Shown here: positions 57,222-64,000 of the stretch, piece after piece
How positions within the stretch are numbered: position 1 is the stretch's first letter
Layout: every line of letters begins with the position of its first letter
Translations under genes and position numbers: made by a program
Assembly (NCBI RefSeq): GCF_020026455.1
Contig: NZ_JAHHQJ010000007.1
Coordinates: forward strand, 62,001 to 126,000
Reading direction: 5' to 3'
Source: Alistipes sp.
GTDB taxonomy: Bacteria; Bacteroidota; Bacteroidia; Bacteroidales; Rikenellaceae
DNA: 64,000 bases
The notes under the pieces: model-generated
Databases searched by the model: none
What the model was told of the DNA's origin: nothing
Seen by the model: the letters and a program-made list of their open reading frames with translations, nothing else

Positions 57222-58241
57222 ATGGGAATTTTTTCACTGACACAGGAGTTGGCCATTGATCTCGGAACGGCCAATACGCTGATAATTTACAACGGGAAGG
57301 TCGTCGTCGACGAACCTTCGATCGTGGCCTTGGACGTCCACACGGGCAAGCTCGTGGCCATCGGCCAGCAGGCCCGCCAGATGCACGAGAAGACCAACCC
57401 GAACATCAAAACCATCCGACCGCTCAAGGACGGTGTGATCGCCGACTTCAACGCCACGGAGCTGATGCTGCGCGGCATGATCAAGAAGGTCAAGACCTCG
57501 GGCAGCCTCTTCGCACCCTCGCTGCGCATGGTGATCTGCATCCCCTCCGGTTCGACCAACGTCGAGATCCGCGCCGTGCACGACTCGGCCGAACGCGCCG
57601 GAGGCCGCGAAGTCTACATGATCTACGAACCGATGGCCGCGGCTCTCGGTGCGGGTCTCGATGTCGAAGCCCCCGAAGGCAACATGGTCATCGACATCGG
57701 CGGCGGCACGTCGGAGATCGCCTGCATCTCGCTGGGAGGCATCGTCTGCTCGGAGTCGATCAACACCGCGGGCGACGTCTTCACCAACGACATCCAGAGC
57801 TACGTCCGCCAGCAGCACAACATCCGCATCGGCGAACGCACGGCCGAGGCCATCAAGTGTTCGATCGGCGCCGCCGTGTCGGACTTGGAGCAGGAACCCG
57901 AGGACTTCGTCGTGACGGGTCCCAACATGCTGACCGCACTCCCCCAGACCGTGTCGCTCTCGTACAGCGAAATCGCCTACGCGCTGGAAAAGTCACTCAC
58001 GAAGATCGACGCGGCGCTGATGAAGGTGCTGGAGTCCATGCCGCCCGAGTTGTACGCCGACATCGTGAAAAACGGCATCTACCTCGCCGGCGGCGGCGCG
58101 CTAATCAAGGGGCTCGACCGGCGTCTGAACGAAAAGACCGGCATTCCGTTCCACATCGCCGAAGACCCGCTGCGGGCCATCGCCCGCGGAACGGGAATCG
58201 CCCTGAAGAACATCAACCGGTTCTCGTTCCTGATGAAATAA
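57222..58241 (+). CDS. mreB: rod-shape-determining protein MreB
   Basis: Actin-like filament protein, 339 residues. MGIFSLTQELAIDLGTANT (phosphate 1), MVICIPSGSTNVEIRAV, YEPMAAALGAGLDV, NMVIDIGGGTSEIA (phosphate 2) and GIYLAGGGALIKGLD (adenosine) motifs are all present. Start is the ATG at 57222; five codons upstream are open but atypical. It leads the mre-mrdA-rodA wall-elongation operon. Confidence 0.97.
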   Translation: MGIFSLTQELAIDLGTANTLIIYNGKVVVDEPSIVALDVHTGKLVAIGQQARQMHEKTNPNIKTIRPLKDGVIADFNATELMLRGMIKKVKTSGSLFAPSLRMVICIPSGSTNVEIRAVHDSAERAGGREVYMIYEPMAAALGAGLDVEAPEGNMVIDIGGGTSEIACISLGGIVCSESINTAGDVFTNDIQSYVRQQHNIRIGERTAEAIKCSIGAAVSDLEQEPEDFVVTGPNMLTALPQTVSLSYSEIAYALEKSLTKIDAALMKVLESMPPELYADIVKNGIYLAGGGALIKGLDRRLNEKTGIPFHIAEDPLRAIARGTGIALKNINRFSFLMK

Positions 58242-58280
58242 ATGCCGCAGCACGGGCAATGCCCCGCATCGCCCTACACC

Positions 58281-58301
58281 CGGCCGATGCGGAATCGGCC
58301 G
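58281..58301 (+). other. hairpin in the mreB-mreC gap
   Basis: CGGCCGAT/ATCGGCCG, 8-bp perfect stem with a GCGGA loop, 40 nt after the mreB stop. No T-run follows directly. Confidence 0.5.
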
Positions 58302-58353
58302 CCCGAAAACCGGAACCGGAAAATGCCGACCGGCGAATATTTTTGAACCAAAC

Positions 58354-58377
58354 GATTGCGGGCTTCGGTCCGCAATC
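58354..58377 (+). promoter_or_regulatory. hairpin just before the mreC start
   Basis: GATTGCGG/CCGCAATC, 8-bp perfect stem with an 8-nt loop, ending 18 nt before the mreC TTG codon. A TATTTTTG -7-like box at 58338-58345 precedes it, so this may be the leader of a second promoter. Confidence 0.5.
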
Positions 58378-58395
58378 TTAAATTAAGGAACTGCT

Positions 58396-59250
58396 TTGCG
58401 CAAACTGTTCGAGTTCATACGAAGCATCTATGTCGTGGTACTGTTCGTGGCGCTGGAGCTCGCGGCCATCAGCTACTACGCCCACTCCACCCGCTACACC
58501 CAGGCCCGACTGCTCGCACGGTCGAATCAGGTGGCGGGGGGTGTGCACGGATTCTTCGCGGGCATCCGGCACTACTTCAGCCTCGGCCACGAAAACCGGC
58601 TGCTGCTGGACCGCGTCGCACAGCTCGAAGAGCGCCTCGCCCAATACGAGGAGGCCGAGACCAACGCCCGGCTGGACAGCTACATGCAGGACATCGGCGA
58701 ATCGAAATACCGCTTCGCCTCGGCTTCGGTCGTGGCCAACACGATCAACCGGGCGCAGAACCTCATCACGCTCAACCGCGGACGTCAGGACGGAGTGGTC
58801 GAAGAGATGGCCGTGCTCTCGCCCAACGGCGCGATGGCCGGCTACATCGTCGACTGTACGGAGCGCTATGCCGTGGCGATGTCGGTGCTCAACACCTCGT
58901 TCCGGGCCAGCGGCAAGCTCGCCGATGCCGAATACTACGGCTCGATCTATTGGGACGGACTGGACCAGAATGTGGTGATCCTCGGCGAACTGTCGAAATA
59001 TGCCGACCCCAAACCCGGGCAGGAGGTCGTGACGACCGGATTCTCGCAGTATTTCCCCGCCGACGTGCTGATCGGCTGGGTCGAGAGCGCCTCGCTCAAC
59101 GAAACCCGCACGGCCTACACGGTCCGGGTGCGGCTCGCAGCCGAAATGTCGCGGCTGAACGAAGTCGTGCTGGTCGGCAACCGCGACATCTACGAAATCA
59201 ACAGCCTGCAGCAAAGCGAACAAATCGAACAACATATCCGCCCCGACTAA
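58396..59250 (+). CDS. mreC: rod-shape-determining protein MreC
   Basis: Periplasmic scaffold anchored by one N-terminal helix (SIYVVVLFVALELAAISYYA), 284 residues. A coiled coil follows (about 62-95, NRLLLDRVAQLEERLAQYEE), then the beta-rich domain with INRAQNLITLNRGRQDGVVE and EVVTTGFSQYFPADVLIGWV. The start is TTG: an in-frame TAA lies four codons upstream and no ATG lies before the membrane helix. mreD begins at the next base after the stop. Confidence 0.93.
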   Translation: MRKLFEFIRSIYVVVLFVALELAAISYYAHSTRYTQARLLARSNQVAGGVHGFFAGIRHYFSLGHENRLLLDRVAQLEERLAQYEEAETNARLDSYMQDIGESKYRFASASVVANTINRAQNLITLNRGRQDGVVEEMAVLSPNGAMAGYIVDCTERYAVAMSVLNTSFRASGKLADAEYYGSIYWDGLDQNVVILGELSKYADPKPGQEVVTTGFSQYFPADVLIGWVESASLNETRTAYTVRVRLAAEMSRLNEVVLVGNRDIYEINSLQQSEQIEQHIRPD

Positions 59251-59769
59251 ATGTATCGCACCCTACCATATCTCGGACTTTTCGCAACCGCGGTGCTGCT
59301 TCAGGTTTTCCTGTTCGACAACCTGGCCATCAGCATCTACCTCAACCCGCTCGTATACATCGTCTTCATCGCCCTGCTGCCGCTCGACACGCCGCCCGCG
59401 GCAATTCTGGGCGCCGGTCTTGTGCTGGGCGTCACGATGGACTTCGCCATGGGCGCGGCGGGGATCAACACGATCGCAACCCTGCTGATCGCCTTCCTCT
59501 ACCCGACCCTCGCCGGCATGACCTGCGGCCGTGACAACGTCCGCGAAGGGGGCATCCCCTCGTCGGAACGCCTGGGCGAGCGGAAGTTCATCACCTTCCT
59601 CGTGGCACTGACACTCGTACACCACGCCGTATTCTTTTCGCTGGAGGCCCTTTCGTGGACGCACGTGCTCCACACGCTGACGCGCATCACCGTCAGCACG
59701 ACCGTGTCGGTAGTCTTCATCTGGATCATCGCCCGCATCTTCTCCGCCAAAATCCCCACGCACATATGA
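59251..59769 (+). CDS. mreD: rod-shape-determining protein MreD
   Basis: Small polytopic membrane protein of the elongasome, 172 residues with about five hydrophobic segments (for example LGLFATAVLLQVFLFDNLAI, YIVFIALLPL, ILGAGLVLGVTMDFAMGAAG). The family is divergent; size and position between mreC and mrdA settle the identity. Its ATG directly follows the mreC stop, and its end overlaps mrdA by ATGA. Confidence 0.92.
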   Translation: MYRTLPYLGLFATAVLLQVFLFDNLAISIYLNPLVYIVFIALLPLDTPPAAILGAGLVLGVTMDFAMGAAGINTIATLLIAFLYPTLAGMTCGRDNVREGGIPSSERLGERKFITFLVALTLVHHAVFFSLEALSWTHVLHTLTRITVSTTVSVVFIWIIARIFSAKIPTHI

Positions 59770-61592
59770 GCACTCCCGAGAGCTTCATGCGGATGCGGAC
59801 CCTGCAGGTCGTCGTCCTGCTGATCTTCGCGCTGATTGTCGGACGGCTGGCCTACATCCAGCTCTTCGATTCGCGCTACGACGATCTGGCACGCGCCAAC
59901 GCGCTGCGCCATGTCGTGCAGTACCCGCCGCGCGGCGAGGTCTTCGACCGCAACGGCGAATACCTGGTGCAGAGCCGCGAGTGCTACGACCTGATGGTCA
60001 TCTCGAGCGAAATCGGCAAACAGGGCTTCGACACGGCCCGCATGTGCGAGGTGCTGGGGCTTTCGCGCACCCGGCTCGAACGCGAACTGGCCTACGCACG
60101 GATGCGTCCGCGGGCACCGCGGCTGATCATCAACTACATCTCCAAAGAGGACAAGCTGCGCTTCGACGAATGTAACTTCCGGGGCTTCTACACCGTCTAC
60201 CGCACCGTCCGCCGCTATCCCCGCGAAGTGGGCGGCAACCTGCTGGGATATGTGAGCGAGGTGAACCCCAACTACCTGAAGCGCAACCCCGAGTACAAGA
60301 CGGGCGACTACGTCGGGATGAACGGCGTGGAGTCGGCCTACGAACCGCAGCTCCGGGGCCGCAAGGGAGTCCGGATCCAGGAGATCGACACCCACGGGGC
60401 GATCAAGGGCTCCTACATGAACGGCCTCTACGACTCGGTACCCGAACCGGGGCGCTATCTGGTGAGCACCATCGACGCCCGCCTGCAGCTGCTGGGCGAG
60501 GAGCTGATGCGCGGCAAGGTGGGGGCTGCGGTAGCCATCGAGCCCGCGACAGGCGAAATCCTGATGATGGTCTCCTCGCCGACCTACGACCCCGACGAAC
60601 TGGTGGGGCGCCAGCGGGGCAACAACTACATGAAGATGCTGTACAACAAGCGCAAGCCGCTGTTCAACCGCGCCGTGAAGGCCAAATATCCCCCGGGGTC
60701 GACCTTCAAGCTGGTGCAGGGGCTGATCGGCCTGCAGGAAGGGGTGCTCCGCCCTTCGGACCTGCACTCCTGCCACATGGGCTACCAAGCGGGGCGTCTG
60801 AAGATGGCCTGCCATGCCCACGCCTCGCCGCTGGACCTGCGCTTCGCAGTGGCGACTTCGTGCAACGCCTACTTCTGCTACGTCTTTCGCGACATCCTCG
60901 ACAACCCCAAATACGAAAGCGTGAAGGAGGGTTACGAGGTCTGGAAAAAATACGTCGAGAGCTTCGGATTCGGGCGCAAGCTGGGTTCGGACTTCCTCGA
61001 CGAGGGCAACGGATATGTCCCCGACCGCGCCTATTACGACCGCCAGTACAGGGGTTCGTGGAACTCGCTCACGGTGCTGTCGCTCTCGATCGGGCAGGAT
61101 GCGCTGGGCTGCACCCCGCTGCAGCTGGCCAACCTGGCGTGCATCGTGGCCAACCGCGGCTACTACTACATCCCGCACATCGTGAAAAAGATCGAAGGCC
61201 AGGACTCGCTCGACGCACGTTTCTACGAACGCCACTACACGATGGTCGACCAGAAACACTTCGAACCCATCGTCGAGGGCATGTGGCGGGGCGTGAACGT
61301 CGGGGGAACCTCGACCCGCGCCCGGCTCGACGGCTGGGACGTTTGCGGCAAGACCGGAACGGCCGAAAACCCGCGCGGCCGCGACCACTCGACCTTTCTC
61401 TCGTTCGCCCCGAAGGACAATCCGAAGATCGCCATCTCGGTCTACGTCGAAAACGGCGGATTCGGGGCCTCGGCGGCCCTGCCCATCGCCAGCCTGCTGG
61501 AAGAGTATTACCTGACGGACACGATCCGCAGGCCCGAACTGCTCCAATACATCAAGGACATGAACATCTATTATCCCGCTTATGACAAATAA
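59766..61592 (+). CDS. mrdA: penicillin-binding protein 2
   Basis: Class B transpeptidase of lateral wall synthesis, 608 residues. N-terminal helix VVVLLIFALIVGRLAYIQLF, dimerisation domain with YPPRGEVFDRNGEYLVQ, and the transpeptidase domain with S312-x-x-K (YPPGSTFKLVQG), S365-C-N (ATSCNAYFCY) and K529-T-G (CGKTGTAENPRGRD). Start overlaps the mreD stop by 4 nt; the end overlaps rodA by 11 nt. Confidence 0.96.
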   Translation: MSTPESFMRMRTLQVVVLLIFALIVGRLAYIQLFDSRYDDLARANALRHVVQYPPRGEVFDRNGEYLVQSRECYDLMVISSEIGKQGFDTARMCEVLGLSRTRLERELAYARMRPRAPRLIINYISKEDKLRFDECNFRGFYTVYRTVRRYPREVGGNLLGYVSEVNPNYLKRNPEYKTGDYVGMNGVESAYEPQLRGRKGVRIQEIDTHGAIKGSYMNGLYDSVPEPGRYLVSTIDARLQLLGEELMRGKVGAAVAIEPATGEILMMVSSPTYDPDELVGRQRGNNYMKMLYNKRKPLFNRAVKAKYPPGSTFKLVQGLIGLQEGVLRPSDLHSCHMGYQAGRLKMACHAHASPLDLRFAVATSCNAYFCYVFRDILDNPKYESVKEGYEVWKKYVESFGFGRKLGSDFLDEGNGYVPDRAYYDRQYRGSWNSLTVLSLSIGQDALGCTPLQLANLACIVANRGYYYIPHIVKKIEGQDSLDARFYERHYTMVDQKHFEPIVEGMWRGVNVGGTSTRARLDGWDVCGKTGTAENPRGRDHSTFLSFAPKDNPKIAISVYVENGGFGASAALPIASLLEEYYLTDTIRRPELLQYIKDMNIYYPAYDK

Positions 61593-63024
61593 CCGGCATA
61601 ACGGCATCTTCTACGGCGTGGACGGATGGACCGTCCTGCTCTACGTGCTGATCGTCGCGGCGGGATGGATCTCGATCACCTCGGCCTCGTACGACGACAG
61701 CACGGCCGACCTGTTCTCCTTCTCGCACTTCTACATGAAGCAGCTGATGTGGATCGGCATGGCATGGGTCATGGCGATCATCGTCCTGCTGCTCGACGAA
61801 CGCTTCTACCACATGTTCGCCTACCCGGCCTATCTGTGCGGCATCATGCTGCTCGTGGCAGCGCTGCTGTTCGGCCGCGAGGTCAACGGCGCGAAGGCGT
61901 GGTTCGAATTCGGGTCGCTGCGCGTGCAGCCCGTGGAGTTCGCCAAAATCGCCACGGCCCTGGCCCTGGCCCGCGTGATGAGCGAATACTCGTTCTCGAT
62001 CAACCGTGTGGGCGACCTGATGAAAGTCGCCGTGGTGATCTGCATCCCGCTCTTCATCATCATCCTGCAGAACGACACCGGATCGGGCATCGTGCTGGGG
62101 TCGTTCCTCTTCGTGCTCTACCGCGAAGGGCTGAACAAATGGCTCTGCATCCCGGTGCTGCTGATAGCCGCGCTGTTCATCGTCTCGTTCCTCCTCTCGC
62201 CGATGACACTGCTCTTGGCGCTGATTCTGGTCTGCACGCTCTCCGAGGTCATGATGAACGGCCAGTGGCGCTCGCGCCTCGTGTTCCTGGCGGCGGTGAT
62301 GCTGTCGGCCATCCTGCTGTGCCTCGCGATGGCGCTGATCGCTCCCGGAACCCTCGACCTCTACCACAGCCTGCTCGTGACGACCCTCGCGGCCGCGGTC
62401 TTCGCCGCCGTATACGCCTATCGTTCGAACCTGAGCAACATCTTCATCACACTGAGTCTGTTCCTCGGTTCGCTGGTCTTCCTGCCCACCACCGACTACA
62501 TCTTCAATTCAATCCTCAAACAGCATCAGCGCGACCGCATCCTGAGTTTCCTGGGCATCATCAACGACCCGCTCGGCACCGACTACAACGTGAACCAGGC
62601 GAAAATCGCCATCGGTTCGGGCAACTTCTGGGGCAAGGGATTCCTCGAAGGAACCCAGATCAAATACGGATTCGTCCCCGAGCGGCACACCGACTTCATC
62701 TTCTGCACCGTGGGCGAGGAGTGGGGATTCCTCGGCGCGATCGTGGTGCTGGCGCTGCTGTGTCTGCTGATCCTGCGGCTGATGCGCATGGGCGAACGGC
62801 AGCAGGAGCCCTTCGGACGCATCTACTGCTACTGTGTGGCGTCGATCCTGCTGTTCCACGTGCTGGTCAACGTCGGCATGACCATCGGCCTGATGCCCGT
62901 GATGGGTATTCCGCTGCCGTTCATGAGCTACGGAGGCTCGTCGCTCATCGCCTTCACGATCCTGCTGTTCATCGCCGTGCGGCTCGACGCCTCGACACGA
63001 CAATTTTCCATACACAAACTATAA
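61582..63024 (+). CDS. rodA: rod-shape peptidoglycan polymerase RodA
   Basis: SEDS-family glycosyltransferase that partners PBP2, 480 residues and about ten membrane helices. KQLMWIGMAWVMAIIVLLL, FGSLRVQPVEFAKIATALAL, LQNDTGSGIVLGSFLFVLY, AIGSGNFWGKGFLEGTQIKY, VPERHTDFIFCTVGEEWGFL and IPLPFMSYGGSSLIAFTILL are conserved blocks. It is about 100 residues longer than E. coli RodA because of an extra hydrophobic region (about 175-300), as is usual in Bacteroidetes. Overlaps mrdA. Confidence 0.96.
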   Translation: MTNNRHNGIFYGVDGWTVLLYVLIVAAGWISITSASYDDSTADLFSFSHFYMKQLMWIGMAWVMAIIVLLLDERFYHMFAYPAYLCGIMLLVAALLFGREVNGAKAWFEFGSLRVQPVEFAKIATALALARVMSEYSFSINRVGDLMKVAVVICIPLFIIILQNDTGSGIVLGSFLFVLYREGLNKWLCIPVLLIAALFIVSFLLSPMTLLLALILVCTLSEVMMNGQWRSRLVFLAAVMLSAILLCLAMALIAPGTLDLYHSLLVTTLAAAVFAAVYAYRSNLSNIFITLSLFLGSLVFLPTTDYIFNSILKQHQRDRILSFLGIINDPLGTDYNVNQAKIAIGSGNFWGKGFLEGTQIKYGFVPERHTDFIFCTVGEEWGFLGAIVVLALLCLLILRLMRMGERQQEPFGRIYCYCVASILLFHVLVNVGMTIGLMPVMGIPLPFMSYGGSSLIAFTILLFIAVRLDASTRQFSIHKL

Positions 63025-63030
63025 AACCCG

Positions 63031-64000
63031 ATGATTCGTTACAACCCCAAAGGACTCACTGCCCCGCAAATCGACGAAAGCCGCCGACAACACGGCGACA
63101 ATGTCATCACCCCGCCGAAGGACGATTCGGCCTGGCGCCTGCTGCTGGAAAAATTCCGCGACCCGATCATCCGCATCCTGCTGCTGGCCGCCGTACTGTC
63201 GCTCATCATCGGATTCGTCCACAAGGATTTCACCGAATCGGTGGGCATCATCTGCGCCATCATCCTCGCCACCTGCGTCGGATTTTGGTTCGAATGGGAC
63301 GCCCAGCGGCGCTTCCGGAGGCTCAACCAGGTGAACGACGACATTCCCGTGAAGGTGATGCGCGAAGGGTCGATCCGCGAAATCCCACGACGCGACGTGG
63401 TCGCAGGCGATGTGGTCTACATCGAGAGCGGCGAGACGATTCCCGCCGATGGCGAACTGGTCGAGGCGGTGTCGCTGAAAATCAACGAATCGACGCTCAC
63501 GGGAGAACCCGAGGTGGACAAGACGGTCAACGAAGCCGACTTCGACCCCGAGGCGACCTATCCCTCGAATGCGGTGCTGCGCGGCACAACCGTGGCGGAC
63601 GGTTACGGCGTAATGGTCGTGACGGCCGTGGGCGATGCGACCGAGGCCGGGCACGTCACGGAGCAGGCAACGGCCGAAAGCGACGAGCAGACCCCCCTCT
63701 CCCGCCAGTTGACACGCCTCTCGCGCCTGATCGGCCGGCTGGGCATCCTCCTCTCGGTACTGATTTTCTGCGTGATGCTCGGAAAGGCGATCTTCGTGGG
63801 AGGGCTGCTCGAGAGCGACTGGCTGACCATCTCGCAACACGTCCTGCAAATCTTCATGGTCTCGGTAGCCATCATCGTCATGGCCGTGCCCGAAGGACTT
63901 CCGATGTCGATCACCCTGTCGCTGGCGATGTCCATGCGGCGGATGCTGAAGACCAACAACCTCGTGCGCAAAATGCACGCCTGCGAGACGATGGGTGCCG
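63031..64000 (+). CDS. Ca2+-transporting P-type ATPase (N-terminal part, cut by window edge)
   Basis: The first ~323 residues of a PMCA/SERCA-like P2 ATPase. The start MIRYNPKGLTAPQIDESRRQ is followed by two helices (IIRILLLAAVLSLIIGFV, GIICAIILATCVGFWF), the actuator domain with PADGELVEAVSLKINESTLTGEPEV (given in part: NESTLTGEPEV, TGE motif) and helix 4 with AVPEGLPMSITLSLAMSM, whose PEGLP is the calcium-site motif. The phosphorylated DKTGT lies just beyond the window. It starts 6 nt after rodA. Confidence 0.93.
   Translation, partial: MIRYNPKGLTAPQIDESRRQHGDNVITPPKDDSAWRLLLEKFRDPIIRILLLAAVLSLIIGFVHKDFTESVGIICAIILATCVGFWFEWDAQRRFRRLNQVNDDIPVKVMREGSIREIPRRDVVAGDVVYIESGETIPADGELVEAVSLKINESTLTGEPEVDKTVNEADFDPEATYPSNAVLRGTTVADGYGVMVVTAVGDATEAGHVTEQATAESDEQTPLSRQLTRLSRLIGRLGILLSVLIFCVMLGKAIFVGGLLESDWLTISQHVLQIFMVSVAIIVMAVPEGLPMSITLSLAMSMRRMLKTNNLVRKMHACETMGA

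Overview
The window is a chromosomal segment from a GC-rich member of the Bacteroidales, most likely Alistipes or another Rikenellaceae. The grounds are the many sites of the form TTTG/TTGC-N19/20-TAnnTTTG (the Bacteroidetes sigma-ABfr promoter) upstream of genes, the near absence of Shine-Dalgarno sequences (leaders are A/T-rich), the L28-L33-DUF4295 gene trio, and the housekeeping protein sequences themselves. The genus is inferred from overall likeness and GC content, not from a search. I saw no phage, insertion sequence, CRISPR array or integron.

Layout. 1-12081: a minus-strand information-processing cluster reading tRNA-Thr, tRNA-Tyr, tRNA-Gly, tuf, tRNA-Trp, secE, nusG, rplK, rplA, rplJ, rplL, rpoB, rpoC (rpoC runs off the left edge). 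12364-15090: an AraC regulator, a coiled-coil lipoprotein, type-B L31 and a self-contained tRNA(CAT) gene. 15318-16040: the C-terminal half of a broken AMP-forming acyl-CoA synthetase. 16396-26140: accessory sugar metabolism, with two secreted DUF1080 (3-keto-glycoside hydrolase-like) proteins, one of them a 1118-residue HEAT-repeat fusion, around a Tat-exported Gfo/Idh/MocA oxidoreductase; then tatA-tatC, a second Gfo/Idh/MocA oxidoreductase, and an SGNH esterase. 26772-36558: DUF3127, two FKBP lipoproteins, nhaA, an agmatinase-family gene, pdxB, pyrD-cinA, and rpmB-rpmG-DUF4295. 36638-45954: a GT8-GT4 fusion glycosyltransferase with a DUF1566-type secreted protein, ftsY-rimO, a coiled-coil gene with zapA, a structured RNA that is probably 6S RNA, rny and an HD hydrolase. 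46224-54278: a dihydroorotate-dehydrogenase-like protein with gcvT, an acetyltransferase-fold protein, a 993-residue receiver/PPDK-N protein, and gdhA. 54683-64000: pgi-gpsA, the cell-shape operon mreB-mreC-mreD-mrdA-rodA, and the start of a Ca2+ P-type ATPase.

How the genes work together. The left block couples translation, export and transcription components in one direction. The sugar block reads as an oxidise-then-cleave route for glycosides. It sits beside the Tat translocase that its own RR-signal oxidoreductase would need. The mre/mrdA/rodA block builds the lateral wall. Between ordinary genes, several intergenic stretches carry degenerate tandem repeats of different periods (72 bp x2, 28 bp x6, 15/16 bp x7), next to or overlapping strong terminators. 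These repeats, the candidate 6S RNA, the degenerate tRNA T-arm, the receiver-PPDK protein and the HEAT-DUF1080 fusion are the parts most worth a second look.
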